From Novosphingobium sp. ERN07 (GTDB lineage: Bacteria; Pseudomonadota; Alphaproteobacteria; Sphingomonadales; Sphingomonadaceae): 64,000 nucleotides of DNA. The translations under genes and the position numbers were made by a program. The notes beneath the pieces are model-generated. The model made no database searches. It worked only from the letters and a program-made list of their open reading frames with translations, and was not told the DNA's origin. Below, piece after piece: positions 55,529-64,000 of this stretch (the stretch's first letter is position 1; every line of letters begins with the position of its first letter). The stretch spans positions 1 through 64,000 of the forward strand of contig NZ_JABAID010000013.1 in the NCBI RefSeq assembly GCF_012641335.1, in the 5' to 3' direction.

Positions 55529-57478
55529 ATGGCTACACTTGTTGATGGACCGGACGCGCTGACGGGCGGCAAGGAATCTCCCACCCCCGAAGCGGTGGTC
55601 GTGCGTTTTGCCGGTGACTCCGGCGACGGTATGCAGCTTACCGGCGGTCAGTTCACGCTTTCCACTGCGCTGGCGGGCAACGATCTGGCGACTTTCCCGG
55701 ACTTTCCGGCAGAAATCCGTGCGCCACAAGGCACGCTGTTCGGCGTCTCTGCCTTCCAGATCAATTTCGGTTCGACCGAGATCGACACTGCGGGCGATCA
55801 GCCCGATGTCCTGGTGGCCATGAACCCTGCTGCGCTCAAGACCAATGTCGGCGCGCTCAAGGTGGGCGGGTTGATCATCGCCGACACGGGCGAGTTCAAC
55901 AAGCGCAACCTTGAAAAGGCCAAGTACGAGATCAACCCGCTTGAGGATGGCAGCCTTGAAAAGTGGCAGCTCCTCGCGTTTGACATTTCGGCACTTACGC
56001 TTGAAGCGGTGAAGCCTTTCGGCCTTGGCAACAAGGAAGCGCTGCGCTGCAAGAACATGTGGACGCTGGGCCTTGCGCTGTGGATGTTCGACCGTGACCG
56101 GCAGCCGCTGATCGACTGGCTGAACGCCAAGTTCGCAAAGAACCCGGTTCTGGCCGAGGCGAATATTGCTGCGCTCAATGCTGGGCACGCCTATGGCGAA
56201 ACGGCTGAACTGGCAGGGCCGCTCAAGCAGTATCACATCGCTCCGGTCGAGAGCGAACCGGGCCTGTACCGCACGGTTACTGGGGCAGAGGCCATCAGTC
56301 TCGGTCTTGTTGCCGGTGCGCAGCTTGCCGAATTGCCGATGTTCTTCGGCGGTTATCCGATCACGCCTGCATCGGCGATCCTGCACAACCTTGCGCGGTT
56401 GAAGGAATATGGCGTCACCACCTTCCAAGCAGAAGACGAGATTGCCGCAATCGCCTCGGCTATCGGTGCAAGCTATGCGGGCCAACTTGGTGTGACGTCT
56501 TCATCCGGCCCCGGTATCGCGCTCAAGGGTGAGGCGATGGGCCTTGCGATCATGACCGAACTGCCGCTGGTCATCGTCAACTCGCAGCGTGGCGGTCCTT
56601 CCACGGGCCTGCCGACAAAGACCGAGCAGTCGGACCTTTACCAGGCCGTCTATGGTCGCAACGGTGACGCGCCGATGCCGGTCATCGCCTCCCGCAGCCC
56701 TTCGGATTGCTTCGAGGTGGCCATCGAGGCCTGCCGCATCGCGGTGGAATACATGACCCCGGTTATGCTCCTGACCGACGGCTACATCGCCAACGCGGCC
56801 GAGCCGTGGAAGGTGCCCGATCCGGAGAGCTTCAAGCCGTTCCCGGTCACGTTCCTCGAAGAGAAGAACGGCCCTAATGGCGAACTGCTGCCCTTCGCGC
56901 GCGATGAAAAGGGCGCGCGTCCGTGGATCAAGCCCGGCACCCCGGGCCTGATGCACCGCATTGGCGGCATCGAGAAGAACCCCGGCACCGGCAACATCGA
57001 CTACTCACCTGCCAGCCACCAGATCATGACCGACGCGCGCAAGGCCAAGGTCGAAGGCGTTGCGAACTCGATCCCCTTGCAGGAAGTCAACCACGGTGAG
57101 ACTTCGGGCAAGCTCGTGGTCGTTGGCTGGGGCAGCACGTATGGCCCGATCTATCAGGCCGTGCGCCGCGCCCGCCGCAAGGGCCTCGACGTCAGCCACG
57201 TCCACGTCCGCCACATCTGGCCGATGCCGTCGAACCTGGGTGACCTGCTCAAGTCCTACGACAAGGTGCTGGTGCCAGAGATGAACACCGGCCAGTTCAA
57301 GACGGTGCTGCGCGACCAGTTCCTGATCGACGCCCAGCCGCTCAACAAGACCAGCGGCCAGCCCTTCACCATCGCGGAAATCGAAGCCGCTATCGTGGAC
57401 ACGCTCGGCGGCCACGCCGGTGGCGAGGTCGATGCCGACAAGACGCAGCTGCCCAGCATCAAGAGTGACAATCCATGA
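55529..57478 (+). CDS. korA: 2-oxoacid:ferredoxin oxidoreductase, fused gamma-alpha subunit
   Basis: 649 residues. The N-terminal gamma-like domain (FAGDSGDGMQLTGGQF) is fused to an alpha domain (LPMFFGGYPITPASAILHNL, TSSSGPGIALKGEAMGLAIM, VVNSQRGGPSTGLPTKTEQSDL). With KorB it converts 2-oxoglutarate plus CoA to succinyl-CoA and reduced ferredoxin. The two-gene, oxygen-tolerant type is known from aerobes. It overlaps korB by 4 bp. No CoA-dependent delta ferredoxin gene is adjacent. Confidence 0.92.
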   Translation: MATLVDGPDALTGGKESPTPEAVVVRFAGDSGDGMQLTGGQFTLSTALAGNDLATFPDFPAEIRAPQGTLFGVSAFQINFGSTEIDTAGDQPDVLVAMNPAALKTNVGALKVGGLIIADTGEFNKRNLEKAKYEINPLEDGSLEKWQLLAFDISALTLEAVKPFGLGNKEALRCKNMWTLGLALWMFDRDRQPLIDWLNAKFAKNPVLAEANIAALNAGHAYGETAELAGPLKQYHIAPVESEPGLYRTVTGAEAISLGLVAGAQLAELPMFFGGYPITPASAILHNLARLKEYGVTTFQAEDEIAAIASAIGASYAGQLGVTSSSGPGIALKGEAMGLAIMTELPLVIVNSQRGGPSTGLPTKTEQSDLYQAVYGRNGDAPMPVIASRSPSDCFEVAIEACRIAVEYMTPVMLLTDGYIANAAEPWKVPDPESFKPFPVTFLEEKNGPNGELLPFARDEKGARPWIKPGTPGLMHRIGGIEKNPGTGNIDYSPASHQIMTDARKAKVEGVANSIPLQEVNHGETSGKLVVVGWGSTYGPIYQAVRRARRKGLDVSHVHVRHIWPMPSNLGDLLKSYDKVLVPEMNTGQFKTVLRDQFLIDAQPLNKTSGQPFTIAEIEAAIVDTLGGHAGGEVDADKTQLPSIKSDNP

Positions 57479-58527
57479 ACGAGATGACCAAGATCGCGGT
57501 CCAGACCACGCTCAAGGACTGGGAAACCGACCAGGAAGTGCGCTGGTGCCCGGGTTGCGGCGACTACGCGATTCTCAAGGCGGTGCAGCGCACCCTGCCT
57601 GAGATCAGCGCCGATCCTTCGAACACCGTGTTCGTTTCGGGCATCGGCTGCTCGAGCCGCTTCCCCTACTACGTGGAAAGCTACGGCTTCCACACGATCC
57701 ACGGCCGTGCGCCGGCTTTTGCCACCGGCATCAAGCTGGCGAACCCGGACCTCGATGTGTGGCTGGTCACGGGTGACGGCGATGGCATGTCCATCGGCGG
57801 TAATCACACGATGCACATCCTGCGTCGCAACGTGAACGTGCAGATCCTGCTGTTCAACAACGAGATCTACGGCCTGACCAAGGGCCAGTTCTCGCCGACC
57901 AGCCGCGAAGGCACCAATTCGCCCACGTCGCCGCTGGGTTCGGTGGACCGTCCCGCGCTGCCTTGCGCCTTTGCGCTCGGTTCGGGCGCGCGTTTCATCG
58001 CGCGGGCCTATGACGTGTCGAAGAACCTGCCTGCCGTGCTCAAGGCGGCCCATGCCCACAAGGGCGCAGCCTTCGTGGAAATCTTCCAGAACTGCATCGT
58101 CTACAACAAGGATCGCTTCGCCGATTTCGTCGCCAAGGGCGTCGCCGACCAGAACCAGCTGTGGCTGACGGATGGCGAGCCGATGCTGTTCGGTTCGGAA
58201 AAGTCGGGCGGGGTTAAGGGCATCGCGCTCGACATGGACACGCTTAGTCTCAAGGTCGTCGATGTTGCAGGTGGTGATTGGCAGGCGGCGGGCGTCATCG
58301 TCCACAACGTGAAGAACCGCGCTATTGCCCACATGCTGGTCGAAATGCCGTTCGGCCCATTCCCGATGGCGCTTGGCGTGATCTACGACGATGCGCGCCC
58401 AAGCTATGAAGACGTGCTGCTGGGGCAAGACGAACAGGCCCGCAAGGGCAAGGACGCCAACCTCGCCAAGCTCCTTGGCAAGGGCCAGACCTGGACAGTC
58501 AGCGGCACGGCTGCTGATCCGATCTGA
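57475..58527 (+). CDS. korB: 2-oxoacid:ferredoxin oxidoreductase beta subunit
   Basis: 350 residues. Thiamine-diphosphate-binding subunit with CPGCGDYAI (Cys25, Cys28, iron-sulfur ligands), GIGCSSRFPYY, and the TPP/Mg motif GDGDGMSIGGNH. The VEIFQNCIVYN strand completes the KorB pattern. It is in the same operon as korA and ends before a strong terminator. A pyruvate rather than 2-oxoglutarate substrate cannot be fully ruled out. Confidence 0.93.
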   Translation: MNEMTKIAVQTTLKDWETDQEVRWCPGCGDYAILKAVQRTLPEISADPSNTVFVSGIGCSSRFPYYVESYGFHTIHGRAPAFATGIKLANPDLDVWLVTGDGDGMSIGGNHTMHILRRNVNVQILLFNNEIYGLTKGQFSPTSREGTNSPTSPLGSVDRPALPCAFALGSGARFIARAYDVSKNLPAVLKAAHAHKGAAFVEIFQNCIVYNKDRFADFVAKGVADQNQLWLTDGEPMLFGSEKSGGVKGIALDMDTLSLKVVDVAGGDWQAAGVIVHNVKNRAIAHMLVEMPFGPFPMALGVIYDDARPSYEDVLLGQDEQARKGKDANLAKLLGKGQTWTVSGTAADPI

Positions 58528-58551
58528 CAATCCTGCTTCATCCGCATTCGC

Positions 58552-58592
58552 AAGGCCGCAAGAACGCGATTCTGTCGCGCTCTTGCGGCCTT
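58552..58592 (+). terminator. Strong intrinsic terminator after korB
   Basis: AAGGCCGCAAGA pairs with TCTTGCGGCCTT (58552-58563/58581-58592), and an inner CGCGA/TCGCG stem over a TTCTG loop extends it. TTGCTTG follows. It lies 25 bp after the korB stop. Confidence 0.85.
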
Positions 58593-58609
58593 TTGCTTGA
58601 GGTCAAACA

Positions 58610-59584
58610 ATGGACAACCTGACCCACAGCCTCGTCGGTTGGGCACTGGCTGAAACGGGCCTCAAGAACCGCACGCGCAAAGGGCTTGTCGCTTGCGTCC
58701 TTGCGGCGAACATGCCGGATATCGATGTGTTTTTTGGCTGGGTGCCGTGGGCACCGCTGGCGATGCACCGGGGTTTCACGCACGGGTTGGTCGGCGGTGT
58801 GCTGGTGATGCCGTTGATGCTGGCGGGCTTGCTCTGGTTGCTTGACCGCTGGCAAGCGGCGAGGGGGCGCATTGATGATGGTGCCCTGCCGATGCACTTC
58901 GGCTGGTTGGTCACGCTGTGCTATCTCGGCGCGTTAACGCATCCGCTGCTCGATCTGCAAAACGTCTATGCGGTGCAACTGATGTCGCCGCTCAGCGACC
59001 GCTGGTTCCACACCGATGGCTTGTTCATCGTGTCACCGTGGCTGCTGGCGGTACTCGGGCTGGGCATCTGGATGGCGCGGCGCAAGAGGAACGGCGTGCC
59101 GACTCTAGCAGCGCTGGCGATAGCTTTTGTCTTTATCCTCATCAACATCGGCATATCGCGGATGGCTGGAGATGCCCTGCGCATGTCCGCACCGTATCCG
59201 GCACCGGATCGCGTGTTCGCCTCGCCAGAGCCATTGCTGTTTTGGCGGCGCGACATGCTCTGGCGGCAGCATGGCATTATTGGCCGCGCACAATATGACC
59301 CACTGCGCAGCCTTAAGGCGGTTTATGATCACCAACCGCCGCTGCCAGACAAGATGGCCGATCCGCTCGTCAGGCGAGCAACGATTGCCACGCATGACGT
59401 GCGCGATTTTCTGGCATGGTCGCAAATGCCCTTCGCCATGATCGAACAACGACAATGCATCGCGCGGGTGACATTTGGCGATGCGCGCTTTGCCGCACCG
59501 GCCATGCGCGAAAACTTCAATGCCAGCGCGATGATAGTATTGAGTAAAGCGGAGTGCGCCGCGGCGACGGTCTCAAACCACTGA
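58610..59584 (+). CDS. YdjM-type membrane-bound metal-dependent hydrolase
   Basis: 324 residues. The N-terminus MDNLTHSLVGWALAETGL with HSL..WA, and ANMPDIDVFF and HRGFTHGLVGGVL, gives the His/Asp metal-site pattern of the YdjM (DUF457) family. Four or five membrane helices follow (VLVMPLMLAGLLWLL; GWLVTLCYLGALTHPLLDL; PWLLAVLGLGIWMA). A soluble C-terminal domain of about 120 residues is present. Reaction unproven. In E. coli YdjM is LexA-controlled; no LexA box is seen here. Confidence 0.8.
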   Translation: MDNLTHSLVGWALAETGLKNRTRKGLVACVLAANMPDIDVFFGWVPWAPLAMHRGFTHGLVGGVLVMPLMLAGLLWLLDRWQAARGRIDDGALPMHFGWLVTLCYLGALTHPLLDLQNVYAVQLMSPLSDRWFHTDGLFIVSPWLLAVLGLGIWMARRKRNGVPTLAALAIAFVFILINIGISRMAGDALRMSAPYPAPDRVFASPEPLLFWRRDMLWRQHGIIGRAQYDPLRSLKAVYDHQPPLPDKMADPLVRRATIATHDVRDFLAWSQMPFAMIEQRQCIARVTFGDARFAAPAMRENFNASAMIVLSKAECAAATVSNH

Positions 59585-59660
59585 CCTTTCACCGCACCCT
59601 GCCCAAAGGGGCATGTCGGCAAGGGTGGAAAGCCGGGCGGTGAGTGGCCAATGTATCTTC

Positions 59661-61025
59661 ATGTCCGCTCCCATTATTGTCTGGTTCCGCCGCGACCTTC
59701 GTCTTGCCGATCAGGGCGCTTTGCTGGCTGCTGCGGCAGAAGGGCCGGTAATTCCGGTCTATGTGCTGGACGACGAAACACCCAAGCACCGCCGCCTGGG
59801 TGGAGCATCACGCTGGTGGTTGCACTTCAGCCTTTCCAGTCTGGACAAGGCCTTGCGCCAGCGCGGCTCGCGTCTGATCCTGCGTCGCGGCAAGTGTCAT
59901 GAAGAACTTGCCGCGATCCGCCGGGAAACGGGCGCGCGCACGGTTCATGCCTTGCATCACTACGAGCCGTGGTGGCGCAATGCTGAAAAGGCGGTGGCCA
60001 AGGCGCTGCGACTGGAACTGCACCACGGCAATTACCTTGCTCCCGCTGGCACTGTGCTTACAGGCAGTGGTGCGCCGTACAAGATCTACACCCCGTTCTG
60101 GAATGCGCTGAAAGAACGTATGCCTCCTGCGGCGCCAACCCCGGCGCCGGACAGCCTCAGCCCGCCGCCGACGTGGCCCAAAAGCGATGCGCTGGACGAT
60201 TGGGGGTTGCTGCCGACCAAACCCGATTGGGCAGGCGGGATGCGTGAGGAATGGACGCCGGGCGAGGCAGGCGCGCTGGTACGCCTTGATGACTTCGCGG
60301 ATCGTGCCGACCGCTATGGCGAGTGTCGCAACCTGCCGTCGGTCGAAGGCACCTCGCGTCTTTCGCCTCATCTCCATTTCGGCGAGATTTCTCCAGCGAC
60401 GATCTGGCACCGGGTGGCCGATGCAGGCGGTTCAGTCGATGTGTTTCTCGGCGAGCTCGGCTGGCGCGATTATGCACAGAACGTGATCCTGCAATTCCCC
60501 GATTACGGCACAAAGAACGCGCGCGAAGCCTATGATCGCTTGGAATGGCGCGATGATGATGCGGGTTTGAAGGCATGGCAGCACGGCCGGACCGGCTACC
60601 CCATCGTCGATGCCGGAATGCGAGAATTGTGGCACACCGGCTGGATGCACAACCGCGTCCGCATGATCGCCGCCAGCTTTCTGGTAAAGCACCTGCTGAT
60701 CGACTGGCGCGAGGGCGAGCGGTGGTTCTGGGATACGCTGGTCGACGCAGACTACGGTTCGAACGCTGTCAATTGGCAGTGGACGGCGGGCACAGGCGTC
60801 GATTCGAACATGTTCGTGCGGATTATGGCTCCGCTCACGCAATCGCCAAAGTTCGATGCGGCAGGTTACATCCGCCAGTGGGTGCCGGAACTGGCGCACT
60901 TACCAGACGATGATATTCACGATCCCGCTATCCCTCCAAGCGGATATCCGGCCAAGATCGTGCCCCATGCAGAGGCGCGGGCCCGCGCGCTTGCCGCGCA
61001 TGGTGAAATGAAAGCTGCCGGTTGA
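59661..61025 (+). CDS. phrB: Deoxyribodipyrimidine photolyase (class I)
   Basis: 454 residues from ATG 59661 (MSAPIIVWFRRDLRLADQGA). It repairs cyclobutane pyrimidine dimers using light and FADH-. The photolyase N-domain FRRDLRL.D segment, the FAD motif TSRLSPHLHFGEISP and GYPIVDAGMRELWHTGWMHN, and the DNA-contacting WQWTAGTGVD (Trp pair) are present. A cryptochrome-like alternative is less likely given these. It precedes cfa by 34 bp. Confidence 0.92.
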   Translation: MSAPIIVWFRRDLRLADQGALLAAAAEGPVIPVYVLDDETPKHRRLGGASRWWLHFSLSSLDKALRQRGSRLILRRGKCHEELAAIRRETGARTVHALHHYEPWWRNAEKAVAKALRLELHHGNYLAPAGTVLTGSGAPYKIYTPFWNALKERMPPAAPTPAPDSLSPPPTWPKSDALDDWGLLPTKPDWAGGMREEWTPGEAGALVRLDDFADRADRYGECRNLPSVEGTSRLSPHLHFGEISPATIWHRVADAGGSVDVFLGELGWRDYAQNVILQFPDYGTKNAREAYDRLEWRDDDAGLKAWQHGRTGYPIVDAGMRELWHTGWMHNRVRMIAASFLVKHLLIDWREGERWFWDTLVDADYGSNAVNWQWTAGTGVDSNMFVRIMAPLTQSPKFDAAGYIRQWVPELAHLPDDDIHDPAIPPSGYPAKIVPHAEARARALAAHGEMKAAG

Positions 61026-61059
61026 CCTTGCAGGTTCTGCTCGCCCACGACATATCGAC

Positions 61060-62334
61060 ATGATGAACGCACAGACGCCAACGAGGGGAGGGCATCTGGT
61101 TGCCGGAGGCTGGAACATGTCCGCCGTCGGCCGCCGGTTGGCGCACCTGTTTTCCGGTTCCTTCAGCAAAGTGGTGGACCGCATCGACCGGGGCCTTGTG
61201 CAGGGAACGATCCACGCCACGCTTCCCGACGGATCGCAGCGCAGCGTAGGCGGGCGGGGTGAAGGGCCGGTTGCGCGCATCCATCTGAAAAGCTGGAACG
61301 CCTTGATTCGCCTCGGCACCGCAGGCTCTATCGGCTGGTACGAGGCATGGGTGGCGGGCGAATGGGATAGCCCGGATCCCGTGCCGATCTTCGATCTGTT
61401 CATGCGCAATGCGGCCACACTGGGCGATGTTGGTCGCGCCAAGGGACCGTGGCGGCTGGCGGGGCGCGTGCTTAATTTCCTGCGCAAGAACTCGAAGGCG
61501 CAGGCCCGCCGGAACATCGCCGCGCACTATGATCTCGGCAACGACTTCTACCGCCAGTGGCTCGATGAAACGATGAGTTATTCCAGCGCGCTGTGGCACG
61601 GCCTCGCACCTGATGCTCCACTGGCAGTGGCGCAGGCCAACAAGGTTGACCGTCTGGGGGCGCGTCTGCACCTGTCGCCGGGCAGCGATGTGCTGGAGAT
61701 CGGTTGCGGCTGGGGCTATCTTGCGCGGCGCTTTGCCGAAACCACTGGCGCCAACGTCACCGGCATCAGCCTGTCGGACGAGCAGTTGGAATGGGCGCGT
61801 CTGGAACTGGCCACATCAGGCCTTTCGGGCATAGAATACCGCCATCAGGACTATCGCGACGTTACCGGCCAATACGATGCTATCGCCAGCGTCGAAATGG
61901 TCGAGGCGGTGGGGCGCGAATATTGGCCGTCCTATTTCGATTGCCTCGCCCGTTGCCTGAAGCCCGCCGGCCGGGCGGCGCTGCAATATATCACGATCCG
62001 CGATGATCTGTTCGATGCCTATGCCGCCAGCGCCGACTTCATTCAGGCCTATGTTTTCCCCGGTGGCCTGCTGATCAGCGAGCGCGAGTTCGCCCGCCTT
62101 GCGCAGGAGCGCGGCCTGACATGGCAGGATCGTGAGGACTTCGGCCTCGATTATGCCCGCACGCTGAAACAGTGGCGCGATACTCTGGATCGTGCGCTGG
62201 ACGAGGGGCGTCTGCCGCACGGTTTCGATCGCCGTTTCGTCGATCTTTGGCGGTATTACCTGATGTATTGCGAGGGCGGTTTCCGTGGTGGTGGCATCAA
62301 CGTCAGCCAGATCACGCTGGTCAAATCCGCTTGA
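61060..62334 (+). CDS. cfa: Cyclopropane-fatty-acyl-phospholipid synthase family
   Basis: 424 residues. It transfers a methylene from AdoMet to the double bond of membrane unsaturated fatty acids. The N-terminal lipid-binding half is followed by the AdoMet motif VLEIGCGWGYLARRFAETTG and the active-site region (QYITIRDDLFDAYAASADFI, YAFPGG-type YVFPGGLL). ALGQ-type ends (VNVSQITLVKSA). The 3' end overlaps the convergent PilZ gene by 14 bp. Confidence 0.9.
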   Translation: MMNAQTPTRGGHLVAGGWNMSAVGRRLAHLFSGSFSKVVDRIDRGLVQGTIHATLPDGSQRSVGGRGEGPVARIHLKSWNALIRLGTAGSIGWYEAWVAGEWDSPDPVPIFDLFMRNAATLGDVGRAKGPWRLAGRVLNFLRKNSKAQARRNIAAHYDLGNDFYRQWLDETMSYSSALWHGLAPDAPLAVAQANKVDRLGARLHLSPGSDVLEIGCGWGYLARRFAETTGANVTGISLSDEQLEWARLELATSGLSGIEYRHQDYRDVTGQYDAIASVEMVEAVGREYWPSYFDCLARCLKPAGRAALQYITIRDDLFDAYAASADFIQAYVFPGGLLISEREFARLAQERGLTWQDREDFGLDYARTLKQWRDTLDRALDEGRLPHGFDRRFVDLWRYYLMYCEGGFRGGGINVSQITLVKSA

Positions 62335-62674
62335 ACGCCCCGTCGCCGCGATAGCGGGCAAGGATGGTGTCATGGACGATCGGGCTAAGGAGGTTTGCAA
62401 AGGCGCAGCCAACGCGGCCAGCATCCCACCACACCACTTCGGCCTGCAGACCCTGCGTGCCGGGCAGCTTCAACCAGCAGCGATCTCCCGGAGACATTCG
62501 CTGCAGGGCATTCGCGCAGAAGCCGCCAAGCGCTAGATCGAGAACGACTGTATGAAAAACCTGCCCACCGGACGGCCGCAGCGTGGCGGGAATGTTTACG
62601 CGCTGCCGTTGCGCGCTGCGATCTTCCAGCGCCGCCTGCGCATAGATGTCTGTGTTCCAGTCCGTCGCAGTCAT
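62321..62674 (-). CDS. PilZ-domain protein
   Basis: 117 residues from MTATDWNTD at 62674 (MPRMTATD, nine bases upstream, is also possible). The PilZ fold binds cyclic di-GMP: R-x3-R is RSAQR and the (D/N)-x-S-x-x-G motif reads DLALGG, with Ala for Ser, which weakens but may not abolish binding. Single-domain, cytoplasmic. The gene follows no operon partner. Confidence 0.8.
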   Translation of the reverse strand: MTATDWNTDIYAQAALEDRSAQRQRVNIPATLRPSGGQVFHTVVLDLALGGFCANALQRMSPGDRCWLKLPGTQGLQAEVVWWDAGRVGCAFANLLSPIVHDTILARYRGDGAFKRI

Positions 62675-62769
62675 GCGGGGCATCCTTGACCCATTGGCAT
62701 CATAAGCCTGCCGCAAACGCTTCGGCAAACTGACGTCAAGAATCCGCCCAGATTGTTAAAACGGGATAA

Positions 62770-63477
62770 TCAATCCTGGTTAACGCGAATCCGGTGTGGA
62801 CTGGCAAACTGTTCACCAAGAAGCGCAACTACGGCGTCAGCCACCGCTTCGGGCGGTTTCACGCTTTCCGGGTTCTCGCCAGGATAGGCTTTGGCGCGCA
62901 TCTTGGTGCGGGTCGCACCCGGGTCAACCACGGCCACGCGGATCGAAGCGGTATTGCGCACTTCCTGCGCATAGCAATTGAGCAGGGTATCGAACGCGGC
63001 CTTGGATGCGCCATAGGCACCCCAATAAGCGCGCGGATTTGCGCCAACGCTGCTGGTGACGCCAATCACCCGCGCGTCCTTGCTCTTGCGCAGCATTCCG
63101 TCAAACCCGGCGAGCAGGGCCTGCGTCGCCAGCACGTTCAGCGTCAGCGCCTGATTGAATTCACGTGGGTCGATCTGCCAGACAGGGGTCAGCGTGGGGA
63201 AGGTGGCAGCGTTGATTACCAGCACGTCCAGTGCCGTCCACCGCCCGGAAATGGCCGTGGCAAGGCGTGCAATGCTGTCAGGCTCGGCAAGATCAACAGG
63301 GGCGATGGTGGCACTGCCACCCGCCTCGAAGATATCTTCCTCGATCTTTTCCAGATCCTTGGCACTGCGCGCCACCAGCACGACGTGTGCGCCTGCTGCC
63401 GCCAGCGCCTTGGCCGTGGCCGCGCCAATGCCGCGACTTGCGCCGGTCACCAGCGCGATCTGGCCGGTCAGGTCCAT
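62770..63477 (-). CDS. SDR family oxidoreductase
   Basis: 235 residues from MDLTGQIALVTGASRGIGAA at 63477. The cofactor motif TGASRGIG, NAAT in place of NNAG, and the catalytic YGASKAAFDTL with Tyr-x-x-x-Lys are present; the C-terminus PHRIRVNQD is atypical. The family acts on unknown carbonyl substrates. The start lies 2 bp from the purF stop, so the two are cotranscribed. Confidence 0.86.
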   Translation of the reverse strand: MDLTGQIALVTGASRGIGAATAKALAAAGAHVVLVARSAKDLEKIEEDIFEAGGSATIAPVDLAEPDSIARLATAISGRWTALDVLVINAATFPTLTPVWQIDPREFNQALTLNVLATQALLAGFDGMLRKSKDARVIGVTSSVGANPRAYWGAYGASKAAFDTLLNCYAQEVRNTASIRVAVVDPGATRTKMRAKAYPGENPESVKPPEAVADAVVALLGEQFASPHRIRVNQD

Positions 63478-63478
63478 G

Positions 63479-64000
63479 TCAGGCAACCTTTTCGACCGGC
63501 AGCGAAAGCTGATCGGGGTTTTCGCGCTGGGCAAGGTCGGTCAACCGGGTCGGATATTCGCCGGTGAAACAGGCATCGCAATACTGCGGGCAAGACTTCT
63601 TGCGCTCAGGCTCACCGACGGCACGGTATAGGCCGTCGATGGAAACAAAGGCCAGACTATCGGCATGAATGAAGTCTGCCATCGCCTGCACATCCATACG
63701 TGCGGCGAGCAGTTTCGATCTTTCGGGCGTGTCCACGCCATAGAAGCATGAATGTTCGGTCGGCGGGCTGGCGATGCGCATATGCACTTCTGCGGCCCCT
63801 GCATCGCGCATCATCTGCACGATCTTGAGGCTGGTGGTGCCGCGCACGATTGAATCGTCGATCAGCACGATGCGCTTACCCGCCACCAGTGCGCGGTTTG
63901 CGTTATGCTTGCGCTTCACGTCGGCATTGCGCGCGCCATCTGAAGGCTGGATGAACGTGCGGCCAACATAGTGCGAACGAATGATGCCAAGCTCGAACGG
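63479..64000 (-). CDS. purF: Amidophosphoribosyltransferase, C-terminal part (cut by window edge)
   Basis: The last 173 codons of PurF, open to the right edge, so the start is not visible. PurF makes 5-phosphoribosylamine in purine synthesis. It includes FELGIIRSHYVGRTFIQPS and the PRPP-binding loop VLIDDSIVRGTTSLKIVQMM, then RIASPPTEHSCFYGVDTP. The C-terminus has a CPQYCDACFTGEYPT cysteine cluster typical of bacterial PurF. It heads the SDR gene by 2 bp. Confidence 0.93.
   Translation of the reverse strand, partial: PFELGIIRSHYVGRTFIQPSDGARNADVKRKHNANRALVAGKRIVLIDDSIVRGTTSLKIVQMMRDAGAAEVHMRIASPPTEHSCFYGVDTPERSKLLAARMDVQAMADFIHADSLAFVSIDGLYRAVGEPERKKSCPQYCDACFTGEYPTRLTDLAQRENPDQLSLPVEKVA

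Overview
The window is a GC-rich chromosomal segment from an alphaproteobacterium of the order Sphingomonadales, most like Novosphingobium (placed by protein resemblance and gene order; no rRNA gene is present to confirm it). Supporting traits are the imuA-imuB-dnaE2 mutagenesis cassette with an alphaproteobacterial LexA box, a DivL-type pseudokinase with Tyr at the phospho-acceptor position, alphaproteobacterial addB-addA order, a chromosomal subclass B3 beta-lactamase-like gene and an aerobic KorAB pair. I see no tRNA, rRNA or CRISPR array.

Left end (1-2830): an accessory scar. It holds a phage terminase large subunit cut off before its nuclease domain, a short minus-strand coding remnant, an intact SDR oxidoreductase, a perfect 18-bp-arm inverted repeat and a frameshifted serine-recombinase tail. 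The SOS mutasome imuA-imuB-dnaE2 (2827-8295) follows, with a consensus LexA box 2 bp before the imuA ATG.

8349-12958: the least explained locus. Three exported proteins lie on the minus strand: two share a four-cysteine module, and the third has a CopC-like fold without the copper-binding histidines. They diverge from a 7TM sensor histidine kinase and a LuxR-type response regulator. A 17-bp palindrome (TGCCATNTCGTGGCATG) stands before both the kinase and the regulator. This is the best candidate here for an undescribed signalling and export system.

12932-21250: an O-acyltransferase, an FtsB-like protein, a phospholipase D-type enzyme, folE, two exported proteins (one a TorF-like porin), a peroxiredoxin and ahcY. 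21343-32674: a tightly coupled run divL-tsaE-amgK-murU-addB-addA-trxA covering cell-cycle signalling, tRNA modification, peptidoglycan recycling, double-strand-break repair and redox. 32752-42769: a GT4 glycosyltransferase with an LpxH-like phosphoesterase, recN, an exported monooxygenase-fold protein, ligA (carrying an in-frame palindromic repeat), a CinA-like protein, an enoyl-CoA hydratase, prmA and the B3 metallo-beta-lactamase-like gene.

42926-64000: sdhCDA without sdhB, small exported proteins, a YpfJ-type metallopeptidase, bdhA, an M28 peptidase, guaB, an rsmB-like gene, a TPR protein, rppH, an esterase, korAB, a membrane hydrolase, a photolyase, cfa, a PilZ protein, an SDR and the 3' part of purF. 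REP-like hairpins, two of them in inverted pairs, punctuate intergenic spaces at 21.1, 32.7 and 53.8 kb.
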